From Gigaspora rosea (taxonomy: Eukaryota; Glomeromycota; Glomeromycetes; Diversisporales; Gigasporaceae), in NCBI GenBank assembly GCA_003550325.1, contig QKWP01002122.1:13382-77381 (forward strand): 64,000 bases of DNA, written 5' to 3'. Below the pieces are notes generated by a model. It did no database searches. It had not been told where the DNA came from and saw only the letters and a list, made by a program, of their open reading frames with translations. This document shows, in pieces, positions 24,571 to 36,120 of this stretch. Position 1 is the first letter of the stretch; every line of letters starts with the position of its first letter. Made by a program: the position numbers and the translations under genes.

Positions 24571-24745
24571 CATTTTTTTTTAAATATTTAAATTTTTTTA
24601 AATCTAAATTTGTTATAAATTATAATTAACCCTTTATGTTTTTTTATTTATCTTTGAAGTATGGGCTATAACTAATTTTATGCCAAATAAAGTGACTACG
24701 GCTGGTAACAAAAATCCTAGGGTTGGTATAATCAGTATAATCTGA

Positions 24746-25657
24746 TTTTCATCAAAATATATTAATTAACCAACTAATAATCTCTATTAATTTTTTTTTT
24801 TTTTAGCAACAATTACCAACTAATGTTTTATGAAAATTTAAATTTATAATTATATACTTTTGTATCTAAGCAATGTAAATTAATGTAATTAAAGATTTGT
24901 ATTTAATAAAAGTCTACATACATGACAATCTGTAATTACGGTTCGTATCATGAGCACGTGCTTCATCACAAAAAAAGATTATGCTTCTCGAGACTTTTTA
25001 AAATTACATGCAAGTAAAACCATGCAGGTAAATGCATATTGATCAATAATTAAAAAAGAATTCTCTATTTTTGTTTCGAATTATTTGAAGTTGCATTTAT
25101 AATTATTAATTTTGAATATTGTTCGTGTGGTATACCATGTGGTTTCTTTATTTTGTTATTAAATTGCATCATTTTATGCAGAAATAATATGGAGCACAGA
25201 AACGAGTGTCCTTGCTTTATTCCAACATCTAAAATAGTACTAGCGATATTATTGCCAAAGTACCCGGGGTACATTACGAACCAACCAAAAAAAAAAAAAC
25301 TTACAAAAGACCCGGGTCGATTATACTATAACGAGCCTATGTTGCAAGAAAGAGAAATTTCAAGCATATACACATTCTATATTTAACAATAAGCAATCTA
25401 AAAATTTTAAAAAACTCCTATTTAATTAATATAGATCTCATGTTTATACTTTGCAAGGAGGGAGATATTAAAAAAAGGGTACTTTGGTCAGTACATTACG
25501 ATATTTTTCTTATTTTTATTCTAAAATAATATTGAATTAAAGTAAACAATTTCGATCGAATTTGATTATGTGGTTGTCGTAATATCACTAGATACTGTAC
25601 TGTAGCTGGAAAATTCTACATTACCTTCGATGGAAAAACCACCTGTTATTTTTATTT

Positions 25658-25689
<32 letters not shown>

Positions 25690-25911
25690 CGTATGATCGA
25701 TATTAGTAATTTGTATGTGAAAAAAATATATATATCTATATGGAGAATTTTATTTCATTGAAATTAACAGGTTATTTGGTCTAACTGGATGTTGATCGAA
25801 ACTTTATTAAACTATTTAACCGTTATTTTTCAACAAAATGCAGAAACGGAATGTTTTATTGCAAGTTCCAATTTAGGCAAAAAATTTCCTGATATATCGA
25901 CATTGTAAGAC
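24746..25911. other. Downstream region without a firm gene
   Basis: There are AATAAA words near 24905 that could end the gene at 23539. A 77-codon frame at 25153-25386 overlaps a minus-strand frame; neither shows a domain. A run of about 29 T lies at 25660-25689. Confidence 0.4.
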
Positions 25912-26046
25912 CCTAGCATCACCAATCTAAAAAATTTCGCTTACCAGCGTTAGGTCTGGTGTATTTTTGGTTTGAATTTACATTACACCTGATCTTGAAA
26001 TTTAATTTGACCAGTTAGCGAAATTTTTTGGGTTGGTGATGCCAGG
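25912..26046. mobile_element. MITE, 135 bp
   Basis: The left end CCTAGCATCACCAATCTAAA pairs with the right end (reverse complement CCTGGCATCACCAACCCAAA), and similarity continues through AAATTTCGCT. The middle contains the word ATTACACCTGATCTTGAA, which also occurs inside the MITEs at 50701 and 51098. Target duplication unclear. Confidence 0.65.
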
Positions 26047-26512
26047 ACATAATTACCCCAGTATGACCATGAAAGATCGTCGCAGATGCACCAATCAGAT
26101 CTCTTCTAACAATGACTCTCTATAAAACCACTAACAAAAAAGATTTTCAGCAAAATTTTGGTATAGAAAAAGCCATAACTCTAACATAAGGTTTTATTGC
26201 TTTGAAAATTTTTAAAAAATTCGATTGTTTTAATTAGTGTAGATCACATTGGTCTTATGTCGCGGATCATAATGAAATCGGATTAAAATGATATGTACCG
26301 GTAGGTTTCTATTTAACCCTCTAAAACCCACTTATCCTTGTTTAGTCTAAACTCTAAAACTAACCTTTAACCTTAATCCCTAACCATAAAAAATGCGCCC
26401 CACTCTGATTTCATTTTAATCTATCACATTTATATTTTCAAATCGCGACATTTATTGTTCCTTATAGGGATCTAAAAAGACCCCACGATGCCAAATATTT
26501 TTTTTCTATTTG

Positions 26513-26990
26513 AGTGACGGGAAGAGAAAACCTGTAAATCATACATTTTGAATAGGGTGTGTGGCACGGCTAAAAAATCTTGCGTACCAGATGGCATGCC
26601 ATTTGCCAAAGCCCATGCCAGGCATGCCACCCAAACTACGTGATAAAATACCTAATTTTGATTGGTCGGTTATATACGTGCGATTTTGTACCTTTCGGAA
26701 TATTTCGGAACTTTGATTCAATTTTTCTTTGAACTTCGAAACTATAATAAATGGCACCTATTGACCATTTAATTTTGGGCATACCTGTGACCTTCATGCC
26801 GTTCACCCTACTTTTGAATATTCATTTTTAATAAAAATATCTTAAAAACTAAGCAATTAAACACTTAAGGTTTTTATATTCGAATCGTCTCAATATAAAA
26901 GATTCAATAATATTAATGTTAAAATAATAAGTGTTTAAGTTATTATTAAAGGTCAAAAAGCATGATTTACAGGTTTTCTCTTCCGTCACT
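26513..26990. mobile_element. Inverted-repeat element with 30-bp ends, 478 bp
   Basis: The left end AGTGACGGGAAGAGAAAACC and the reverse complement of the right end AGTGACGGAAGAGAAAACC differ by one base and continue together through TGTAAATCAT. ATTTG-like words flank it. Inside is a cluster of GGCATGCC words (about 26590-26632) and a smaller inverted repeat AACACTTAAGG / AAGTGTTTAAG near 26859 and 26930. No transposase is encoded. Confidence 0.7.
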
Positions 26991-27075
26991 AATTTGAGGT
27001 TCTTTTATAGAACCCTATTCGGAACGGTACGTAAATCGATTTTTTTTATTACCCCACACTCAAAAAAAAAAAAAN

Positions 27076-27109
<34 letters not shown>

Positions 27110-27267
27110 CGTACCATGAATAAGTATAACTCTGATAATGAATAAGAAAGTAATAATTTCGGGCTGACCGAAACCGAAACTGGTAATACAGTGTGCAACA
27201 CTTAAAGGAATTTTAATGTTTTTAAAGTTGCTTAAATTTGACCGAATTTTTAAATTTTAATTTATAT

Positions 27268-27967
27268 CGAAATAAATATGGTGCAGATCTGTGAAGATCA
27301 GCGACCCTGTAAAATTTTAACAAATTTTGCAATAACTTGTGATCTAGTGGTCAAAACTTGATGATTTTGGTACCATTCGGTTCGTCTTGATGAGATGGAT
27401 CGAATGGTGCCAAAATCATCGAGTTTCAATTACTAAATTACAAAAAAACCCCATTTAAATGAAATTTATAAACATCAAACTACTGTATCTTGCCAACCAA
27501 TGACCATTCAATTCCTCTCAATGAGTTTGAATAGTATCAAAATTGTTAAAATCGGATCACTGGGTAATGAAATATTCACAAAAAGCATATTGCAGCACAG
27601 TTTTGCGCAGAAATTTAAATAAAATTCTGCACAAAACTGTACTACAAAACATTTTTTGTGAATATTTCATTAAACAATATTCCAATTTTGACGTTTTTGG
27701 TACTATTCAAACCATCTCATTAAGAGAAATCGAATAGTATCAAAATCATTAAATTTGGTCATCAATTTTTTATATTTTGCCTAAATAGGATTTTCTCGTG
27801 ATCTAGTAATTAAAACTCGACGATTTTGGTACCATTCAATCTGTCTCATTAAGACGAATTAAATGGTACCAAAATCATCGAGTTTCAACTACTAGATTAC
27901 AAATTATTGCAGAATTTGTTAAAATTTTTTAGGGACACAGATTTTCACAGATCTTTACCATATGTGT
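27268..27967. mobile_element. Foldback element FB3, about 700 bp, with hairpins inside each arm
   Basis: Outer ends carry CAGATCTGTGAA and AAAATTTTAACAAATT in inverted order. The centre is near 27618 (GCAGAAATTTAAATAAAATT). Each arm holds its own hairpin of about 100 bp, at about 27338-27440 and 27800-27910, built from GTGATCTAGT, GATTTTGGTACCATTC and a TCTCA/TGAGA turn, then the same in reverse. It is therefore a palindrome made of palindromes. Confidence 0.75.
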
Positions 27968-28004
27968 TCCATTTTTTACTTTATGGACAGGGAGTATTGT
28001 AATC

Positions 28005-28138
28005 AAGTGAAAAATATCTTGTAATTTAGTGATTAAAATTGGATAATTTTATACTATTTGATTTATCTTAAAGAGATGAATTATATAGTGCAAAAATCAT
28101 CTAATTCTAATTACTGGATTACAAGATATTTTTCACTT
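28005..28138. repeat. 134-bp hairpin of the FB family
   Basis: Outer arms AAGTGAAAAATATCTTGTAA and TTACAAGATATTTTTCACTT are perfectly complementary. The inner part repeats the ATTGGATAATTTT ... AAATCATCTAAT layout seen in the hairpins of FB3 and at 47624. Confidence 0.75.
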
Positions 28139-28900
28139 AACCTCAATATCCCAATTTACTTATATTTTAAAAAGTTAATATAATTTGTTAAAAAACAAAG
28201 CTATTAAGTAGTAGTAAATTAACTTAGCTACAAAGTTTTTTTTAGTATCCTTTTTAGATCAAAAGCTATTGGCCTTTAAAGTTTGTATAGTCTTAAGTGC
28301 CATGTACTATACCAGTTTTGGACATAACAATAACCTCTTATCCAAATTCTGTTCAAAACTCTAGAACTATGCTAAAACACCAAACTGTACAAAAACTCCA
28401 AAATTTGACTAAAATTCTATGCAGGCTAAATTTAGTATATAGGCAATTTAATAATAGTTGTAGTTGAATCTTGAAATTTTAATTATTTTAATATGAGATT
28501 TTTAAAAATTTTTGGGCTGTATTTTCTTAATAGTTAAGGTATAGTTTAAAGTTAGTTTTGATAAAAATATAATGAATTTTGACAGTGCTTGTATTTTTAA
28601 ATTGAGGTTCCTAATTTCTAGTTCAGTTTTAGCTACAACAATAATTTATATAAGTTATAGCTAAAATTTTACTCTATATATTTTATAAATTTTTATATAT
28701 TATAAATAATTTAAGAGCCATCAATTACAAATAAACTACTTATATACTAGGTAAATGCATAGTATTGTTTGTCCGAAGCTAAATATTTATATAAATTTGA
28801 TAATTAAAAAGTTTGCTATTTACTAGATAAAAGCATAGCATTGTTTGTCTAAAACTCAGTTTTATTTCTTGTACTATAAATTTTATATATATTCTAATTT

Positions 28901-29533
28901 ATGGAATTAATAATAACTTTTGATCCACTGGTCCGTTTTGGATGATTTAACTATCAAAATGTTCATCTCGATGAGACGATTCTAACAAGCCCAAAATCGT
29001 TAAAATCCAATTACAGGAACCCAAGATCGTTCATCACTAAGTAAATTTCTTTACTATTGAATAACTTTTGATCTACCAGGCCGTTTTGGATAATTTAACC
29101 ACCAAAATGTTCGTCTCAGTGAGACAATTCTAACAAGACCAAAATCGTTAAATTTCAATCACAGGATCCAGAGATCGATAAAGATTTATCAATCATTTAA
29201 TCAAATTGATTTATATATAAAAATTAATTTGATTAAATGATTGATAAAACTTTATCGATCTTTGGATCCTGTGATTGGAATTTAACAATTTTGGGCTTGT
29301 TAGAATCGTCTCACTGAGACGAACATTTTGGTGGTTAAATTATCCAAAGCGGCCTGGTAGATCAAAAGTTATTCAATAGTAAAGAAATTTACTTAGTGAT
29401 GAACGATCTTGGGTTCCTGTAATTGGATTTTAACAATTTTGGGCTTGTTAGAATCATCTCATCGAGACAAACATTTTGATAGTTAAATCATCCAAAACGG
29501 ACCAGTGGATCAAAAGTTATTATCAATTTCATA
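28901..29533. mobile_element. Foldback element FB2, arms about 315 bp
   Basis: An inverted repeat centred near 29217. Ends read TATGGAATTAATAATAACTT and, in reverse complement, TATGAAATTGATAATAACTT. Each arm has two copies of the module AACTTTTGATC, TTTTGGATGATTTAAC, CAAAATGTTC and a TCTC-ATGAGAC turn, so four modules in all. No coding frame. Confidence 0.8.
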
Positions 29534-29732
29534 AATTGACCAATTAAAAATAATTTAAAATCATGTGAGTGGACAGACGGAAAGTGCAAAGTTGCGTTTT
29601 TGATATTTTAATATGTGATGCATCAAGAAAGTAACTTTTTGTATCATGATACGAAGAAACTAAAGGTCTTTCACTTCGCTTCGGACAATAAAATTGTTTG
29701 TTTTATAAGTTAAATAAAAGATTAATTATTTG

Positions 29733-29879
29733 CAGTATTAGCACTTGGTATATGTTCATATTTTTAAAAAATTTGGACTATGTCCAAACCTATTTGTCCA
29801 TGTCCATAAATTACTATGTCTATATTTTGTCTATATTATTTTTATTAAGTCCAAATGTCCATATTGCTAACAAAGATTG
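29733..29879. mobile_element. hAT-type short MITE family 2, copy 1
   Basis: Closely similar to the 144-bp element at 48389-48532 over its full length (ATTTGGACTATGTCCAAACC, TGTCCATGTCCATAAATTAC). Its terminal bases have drifted (CAGTATTAGC instead of CAGTGTTGAC) and no target duplication remains, so it is the older copy. Confidence 0.6.
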
Positions 29880-29999
29880 TTTAAATGCTAATAATTTATT
29901 TATATATAATTTCAAATAGGCTTTACAAAATTATCAAATTTAGTGTTTGCTTTGTAAACTTAAATTAGCACTATTGGCTATCCATTAGGCCCTTTTTGT

Positions 30000-31326
30000 A
30001 GACTTTTTAAACTATTTGAATTAATTCTAATAAATAAAGTCTTGAAAAGAATATTGAATTTGATAATATAGAAAACAATACTGATAATTTGGGAAAAAAA
30101 TTTGAAAAAGAATAAAAAACATGATGCAATAATTAAAAATTCGTAATTTTCAAATTATGCATAATAAAGCTATAAATAATTTTCTATTCAAGCAACACAT
30201 AGTACTGTATATTGCTGAAAATAAGCTACCTCTAAAAATAAAAATCTTAAAAAATTTGTTAGCAGTTGCTATATATAAAAGTAAAATTGTTCAGAACATT
30301 GAAATAAACCTATAATAAAAATTTGGTATTATTTGAACAACTTTTTATTAGTACATTTTTCAATTTTTTTAAAAAATTTAACAATTCAAAAAAAGCTATC
30401 CCACATTTTTTGTGTGACTTTTTGGTCAAAAAAAGTAACTTATTTTTAGTACTATATGGTATTCAAGAAATAGCTTTATGAATAGTTATTTTAAAAAAGT
30501 TTGAACAAATTTATAATTATCATTGAGAAGTTAACAGATTTGAAAAAGTTGCAACTATTGAATCCTATAACAGATCTTGCCAAACCTGATAACCTGTTCA
30601 AATTTGATAAAAAATAATCTACTAAGTTTTTTTTTTTATATATTTTCAATCTGATAATCTTTCAATATTTATGCTAAACCGGTCATCATTATATCGGTTT
30701 TAGGATATTTAAAAGTATTATATTTATATAGCAAAAAGAAATTTGGTAAATTATTTGTTTTTATCTGATTTGGGGATTATTAAGTTTGTTTTAGAAGGTT
30801 AACAATACTTCAATATATATTTATCACTTAAATAAATTAGAATAAAAGACTAAACAAAAATGTTAAATTAAGCTAGTAGTAATAATGAGTAATATTGTTA
30901 TTGAACCTTCTAAAATCTAAACTTGATAACATGTTATATCTGATAATTTGTTATGTTTTCAAATTCAATAGCCTCATAATACTGATATTAAACCTGTTTA
31001 CCATATCAGATATATAAAATTAGATAAGTCAACTTATTTGATTTATAAGTAATAGCACTCATTAGGAACATGTTCTATGACTATTAATGCATTCTAAGTT
31101 GTTAGATAGAAAGATTGTAAATCAACTAGTGTTGATTTTTCTTTATAGCCCAATTAGACACCAATTAAATAACATGTATTAGCATCCAAGTTTTGAGAAT
31201 AGTCTTTGGTATTAAGCAAATGTTTAAGCTTCAATAATATTTTATATGATATTTATAATAGTAAAATTTGAAAAACCTTTAAAGATAAACTATTTGGCGA
31301 AGATTTGGTACTATTTTTCTATAATG
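30000..31326. other. AT-rich stretch without a recognised gene
   Basis: Only short frames. TTGATAAC, TATCAGATTTGA and similar words recur around 30500-31030 and recall the inside of mariner-like MITE family 1, but no ends could be placed. Confidence 0.35.
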
Positions 31327-31500
31327 ATCTACTTGTGAATAGAATTACAAAGTGGTACATTATTGCGAGTCACTGGACATACCTTGTGATAAAGAGATCA
31401 CAGGACTTGTTCATGATAGAAATAGTATTTGAGTAATCTGATGATCTATTGTCTTCTTTGTTATTGAATTTTCTGCTTGATATTATGTCTAGCACTTATC
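31327..31500 (+). repeat. Dispersed repeat family 3, copy 1
   Basis: The block GATCTACTTGTGAATAGAAT, then TACATTATTGCGAGT, CACTGGACAT, CACAGGACTT and AATAGTATTTGA, returns in the same order at about 43104-43275. It lies directly upstream of a tandem array, whereas the second copy lies between two direct repeats. Confidence 0.65.
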
Positions 31501-31589
31501 ACAAGAACAAGCCAGTCTTTTTTTTTTAGGCTAAACTTTATAGTAATAAGAAGCAAAAAAAAAAAAAGGTAAGAAAAAAAATAAAAATG

Positions 31590-32460
31590 AAAGGCTTAGA
31601 ACATGCTTGCTGACTTGCAAGTGGTATAGTATTCTATAATATTTATTGTAATATTTAGTACTATTCTTTCTCTTCCAGTAATTTGTATTAACAAGATATA
31701 GTTTTTTTTTTTTATTACAAAAAAAAAAAAAGCATAGAGTTTTTGGACATACTTGCTAACTTGTTGCTTAGAAACTTGCTTCATAAATATTTAGGCAATA
31801 TTTTAGTACTATAATTTGCATTGATATTAATATAGTTGACTATTAGTAGTATAAAAAGAAGAAAAAGAAAAAAAGAGAAAATAAAAATAAAAATGCAAAG
31901 GCTCAGGCATGTTTTTGCTAACTTGTGGATTCTTGCTTAGCATCTTGCTCCATAGCATTTAGGTAATAGTTAGCACTATAATTTGCATTAATATTGATAT
32001 TGTAAAAAAAAAAAAAACCAAAAACATAAGAATTGTGACATACTTGCTAACTTGTACATGTTCTTGCTAAACAACTTGCTTCACTATATATAGATAATAT
32101 TTAGGTTGTAATTTGTAAAAAATTTTGTTTTAGTATAGTATTTGGTACTGATGTCAATATAGTCTAGTACTATAATAAAAAAAAAAAAAGAAAAACAATA
32201 AAAAATAATGAAAATAGAAATATATAGGACTTGGGTATACCTGCTGACTTGAGAGTAATCTTGTTTAGCAACTTGTTCCTTTAGCTATAGTATGTAATTT
32301 TGTATCGATATCGGTATAGTAGTAGTTAATATTGTAATTTGAAAAAAAAGGAAAAAAAGAAGCAAGGAAAATAAAAATATAAGGGCTCAAAACATTTTTG
32401 CTAACTTGTAAATGGTCTTGCTTAGCTTCTTGCTCTATGAATGCTTATCGTGATATTTAG
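31590..32460. repeat. Degenerate tandem array, unit about 150 bp
   Basis: About six diverged units each contain GCTTGCTAACTTG, a CTTGCTTAGCAACTTGCT-like word, AATATTTAGTACTATAATTTG, then an A-rich stretch. The same unit recurs at about 37340-38290 and 38560-38640. The short frames in it are by-products of the A and T runs. Confidence 0.65.
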
Positions 32461-32465
32461 TACTA

Positions 32466-32821
32466 CAGTATACTCTATCAAAACCAGTATACATGGTGGA
32501 AAGGTTTTGTCTTAGCTTTGAGAAGTTATCAGATTTAAGATACTAATAGCCTAATGGTTACATGATCCTATCTAAATATAATTGACCAAATTATATTTAT
32601 ACATATATATTCAGTTACACAAAATCAGATTTGTGCCAATTAAATCGATTAATTTTACCTTACAAACTTGATATCTTATAGATATCTGATATTTTGAGTA
32701 TCGGTTATCAGAAATGACAGGTTATCAGATTTGAATTATGAAACCAATATGGTGGATTAACTTTTTATTAGTTATGAAAGGTTATCAGTTTTGACAGGAT
32801 TGGGTTTGACAGGGTGTACTA
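32466..32821 (+). mobile_element. Mariner-like MITE family 1, copy 2, 356 bp
   Basis: The left end CAGTATACTCTATCAAAAC pairs imperfectly with the right end (reverse complement TAGTACACCCTGTCAAAC), with TA at both sides. The subterminal part repeats the CCAGT-ATACATGG and TTATCAGTTTTGAC layout. It is the complete partner of the copy at 15861. It is inserted at the end of the 150-bp array. Confidence 0.7.
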
Positions 32822-33119
32822 TATAAAGTTATATCAATATGGTCTGGTGCAGAAAGATTTGTACCTCAAAAAATTCCATAATTTTGACTTTAAGCAAAAG
32901 TTTTTATATTTCTGATTAATTATTAAAAATTTTTTAAAATCAAATAAAATAGGTTTTAATTTAACTTATTATATAATTTTTATTGGTTTAATATTGTTTT
33001 ATTTTATTAATAATTATGCATGTACAATTCACTATATTTAAAAAAAAAATTTTTTAAAAAAAATATTTTAACTGATTTTGCAACCAATATGCAGTTGTAT
33101 AACATCAGCAAAATAAATA

Positions 33120-33300
33120 TACAAAATCTTTCGAAAGAAATTGCATGCCGAAATCTTTCGAAAGAATTGCGATTGACGCGAAATCTTTCGAAAGAATCGC
33201 AATCTTTCGAAAGATTTTGGTATGCATTTCTTTTGAAAGATTTCGAAAGAAATTTCGAAATATTTCGAAATGCATTGCGAAATATTGCAAAATAGGGCAA
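33120..33300. repeat. Cluster of TTTCGAAA palindromes
   Basis: The 8-bp palindrome TTTCGAAA, often extended to ATCTTTCGAAAGAT or AAATATTTCGAAAT, occurs many times in under 200 bp. The same motif clusters again at about 35280-35475. In both clusters every frame yields Phe/Glu/Arg/Lys-rich peptides, which explains the overlapping frames on both strands; none is likely to be a gene. Confidence 0.7.
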
Positions 33301-33434
33301 ATAAAAACAATGCAATCCCGTACCTAATTTGTACCTAATTATTCCTTCCGGGGTTGCAGGAGGTAATTTTTTGCATATTATCGCAATATTTCGCAAAATT
33401 TTAAAATTTTTTTAAAAAAAATAAATAAACAATA

Positions 33435-34840
33435 TACATATTCACATAATCATGCTTTTGCAAATTTTTGATCGTTTTCACAAGTTTTCGCATTGTTTCG
33501 CATTTTAATATAAAATTTTACATTTTTTATTTATTATTATACATTATATATTTTAAATTTATTTTAAATTAAATATACATTTTTATTCAATATTATATTT
33601 TATTATATATTATTATACATATATTATACAAAAAAAATGAAAAAAACCGATGAAAAAAAATGAAACCAAAAAAAAAAATGAAAAAACAAACCCAAAAATG
33701 AAAAAAAAACAGTATTTAAAATACTTTCGCACTTCTTCGCATATAATCCCATAAAAAACTAGCCCTACTTGCTTATTTTCGCTCACCCCAGTTAGCTATT
33801 ATTTTGCTTCTTTGTTTTAACTATCGTTTCGTTTCGGCTATTCTTTTGTTTTCGCTATCATCTTCGTTTTGCTCTTCTTTTTAAATACTTCCTAAAAATA
33901 GTAGAGAAGTGAAAAAATAAAAAAAAACCACTTCTCAAAAGTGTTGGTATTCCCGGAAAAATTCAGTTTGTTCTTGCAAAGTGCCGGAGAAGTTAGAGTT
34001 GGTGTTCTTTTAAAGTACCAGAAAAGTCAGATCGTTTTCTTGCAAAGTTCCAAAGAAAGTCAGGAATAAATAAAAAAAAATTAAAAAAATAAGTAAAAAA
34101 AAAGAAAAACAACCAAAAAAACAAAAATATAAGCAAACTAAATAAAAAAAGCGAAGACCCAAATCCCTATTTCCCTAAAGTAAGAGTTCGTTTCTTGCAA
34201 TTTAGAAATTGTCGAAGGTTTTCGAAATGTGCCGAAATAAATAAAAAAATAAAAATTAAAGAAATAAGTAAAAAGAAAACAAACAAAAAAACAGAATGTA
34301 AGCAAACTGAATAAAAAAATAAAACCCAAATCTCCATTTCTCTAATGTAAAGAGGCGTTCTTGAAAATTTACAAATTGCTAGAGAAAGCAATTGTATGTT
34401 CTTGCAAAGTTTCGAAGAGCTGCGCAAAGTGGCGAAAAGTCGTTGGATTTCTTGTAAAGTGCCAGAGAATTTAGGGTTGGTGTTTTTGTAAAGTATAGAA
34501 ATAAAATAAAAAAATTAAAAAATAATAAATAAAAAAAAAATTGAAAGAACAAAACGAAACTAAACGAAACTAAACGAAACAAAACGAAACCAAAAAAAAA
34601 TAAACTGAAAATGAAAAAACAATGTAAAAGTAATAGAAGATCTAAATTATAAACAAAAAAAAAACAGATCTAATCTGATCTTGTACTATGATCATCGAAA
34701 CATTTCGAAACATTTCGAAAATATTAGTCAAACGCGTTCTTGGTATAATCCAGGATACAGATCTACTGATCCAGCTTGATTTCCCAGTTCTAAAATATTT
34801 TGAAACAATTCGAAATAATTCGAAATATTAAAAAAAAAAA
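33435..34840 (-). repeat. T-rich dispersed repeat, copy B
   Basis: Reverse-strand counterpart of the block at 2480-4080. Shared words in the same order include GATCAGATTAGATCT, GAAATCCAACGACTTTT, TTTGCAAGAA, AATAATAGCTAACT and ATTATGTGAAT. A second partial copy of its head, with AGAAGATCTAA and CCAGTTCTAAAATATTT, lies at about 35095-35300. Poly(T) frames on the minus strand (34138-34582) are by-products. Class unknown. Confidence 0.6.
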
Positions 34841-35072
34841 AAAAAAAAAAAGAAAAAAAAAAGAAAAAAGAAAGGGAGAGAGAAGAAAAGGAAAAAAGAA
34901 GAAGAAAAAAAGGAAGAAAGAAAAAAAAGAAAGGAGAAAAAAAAGGGAGGGAGGAGTAAAAATTGTGCAAAAACGCTTTTTTTTTTCCCTATGGCAGTTT
35001 TTTTGGTTTGTTTTTCTCTCTTTTTTTAGCCTACTTTTTTTTGAAATTTTACTTTTTTTTTTTTCCCAGTGA
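34841..35072. repeat. Purine-only tract followed by T-rich tract
   Basis: From about 34835 to 34950 the plus strand is almost only A and G (AAAAAGAAAGGGAGAGAG-like), then it switches to T-rich sequence. The two frames that cover it are Lys/Arg-rich or Phe-rich low complexity and are not genes. Confidence 0.6.
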
Positions 35073-35279
35073 TTCAAAACACTATGTAATTGTTAAAGCG
35101 AAAGAAAAAAACAATGTAAAACTGTATAGAAGATCTAATTTATAAACAAAGATCTGATCTGATCTTGTAATACAGAATTTGTAGATTAATTTTGATACAT
35201 AATACAAAATTTTGAACTATTTTGAAAATATAGTCCAATGCATCTCCTGATCCAGCTGATCCAGCCAGTTCTAAAATAT

Positions 35280-35475
35280 TTCGAATTATTTCGATTACAA
35301 AATATTTTGAAAAATATTTCAAATCCACTTTCGAAATATTTCGAAATTATTTTCAAAATATTTCGAAAGTGAAATATTTCGAAATATATTTCGAAATATT
35401 TCGAAATATATTGCGATATGTGAAATCTTTCGAAAGATTTTGCAGTAACACAAGATCTTTCGAAAGATTTCGGTA
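35280..35475. repeat. Second cluster of TTTCGAAA palindromes
   Basis: Repeated AAATATTTCGAAATATT and ATCTTTCGAAAGATTT words, in alternating order. Together with 33120-33300 these clusters bracket copy B of the T-rich repeat, so they may mark the two ends of one larger element. Confidence 0.6.
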
Positions 35476-35648
35476 CTATAAATTTGCTGATGAAGCTTGT
35501 ACTATACAAGTGCATTAATGTGCATATGATAAAGATGCAGTTAAAATTTGAGCAAAATTGAATTACTAGTTGTGATAAAATTAAGCTTTAAAGCTTAACT
35601 ATTTAATTTTTATACTATATACAATATTTATAAATTACTGAGATTACT

Positions 35649-35969
35649 AAAACGCACCACTGATGTTCAACACCACAATGATTTTCACCAATCAAATTTT
35701 TTAAATGTAGTATAACGTGAAGATCAGATGTAACATAAAATTTTTGTTGTTTTGGTAATTTTTTTAAAAAATACCTTCTAACTTAAAATTTTATCTATAA
35801 AACCATTTTTTTTTTTAAAAAAAATCTCCCTTGTAAAATTTTACTATATACTATGCTTTACCCTAACCCTAACTATTAACTCTAACTTAATATTTATTAG
35901 TTTTAACTTTTTGTTTATTTTTTTGATATTTATCTTCATATTGGTATTGAACACCAGTGGTGTATTTTA
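35649..35969. mobile_element. MITE, 321 bp
   Basis: The left end TAAAACGCACCACTGATGTT pairs with the right end (reverse complement TAAAATACACCACTGGTGTT). The middle contains GATCAGATGTAACATAAAAT and CCCTAACCCTAAC, a module shared with the MITEs at 50701 and 51098 although their ends differ. Target duplication unclear. Confidence 0.65.
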
Positions 35970-36120
35970 ACAATCTTGTAAATTACTATAGTAAATTATA
36001 TAGTAAATATATTTTTAAAAAAAGTTACTATTAATAAATTTTTTTATTTTATTAATAAAATAATCAAAATAATTTTATTTTTATTAATCCAATAACCTAT
36101 AATAATATTAAATTGAGGTA

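Noticed and set aside
25153-25386. A 77-codon frame with a short hydrophobic stretch (SKIVLAILLP) reminiscent of Pmp3-type proteolipids
   Set aside because: The rest of the family pattern is missing and the frame continues into low complexity; too weak to call.
27061-27108. A run of A with one N
   Set aside because: An uncertain base in a homopolymer, most simply a sequencing limit; the 62-codon frame through it is meaningless.
33007-33396. Six overlapping frames on both strands
   Set aside because: They arise from the TTTCGAAA palindrome cluster, which lacks stops in several frames.
35866-35884. CCCTAACCCTAAC as a telomere remnant
   Set aside because: Only two units, inside a MITE core that recurs in other MITEs; not a telomeric array.
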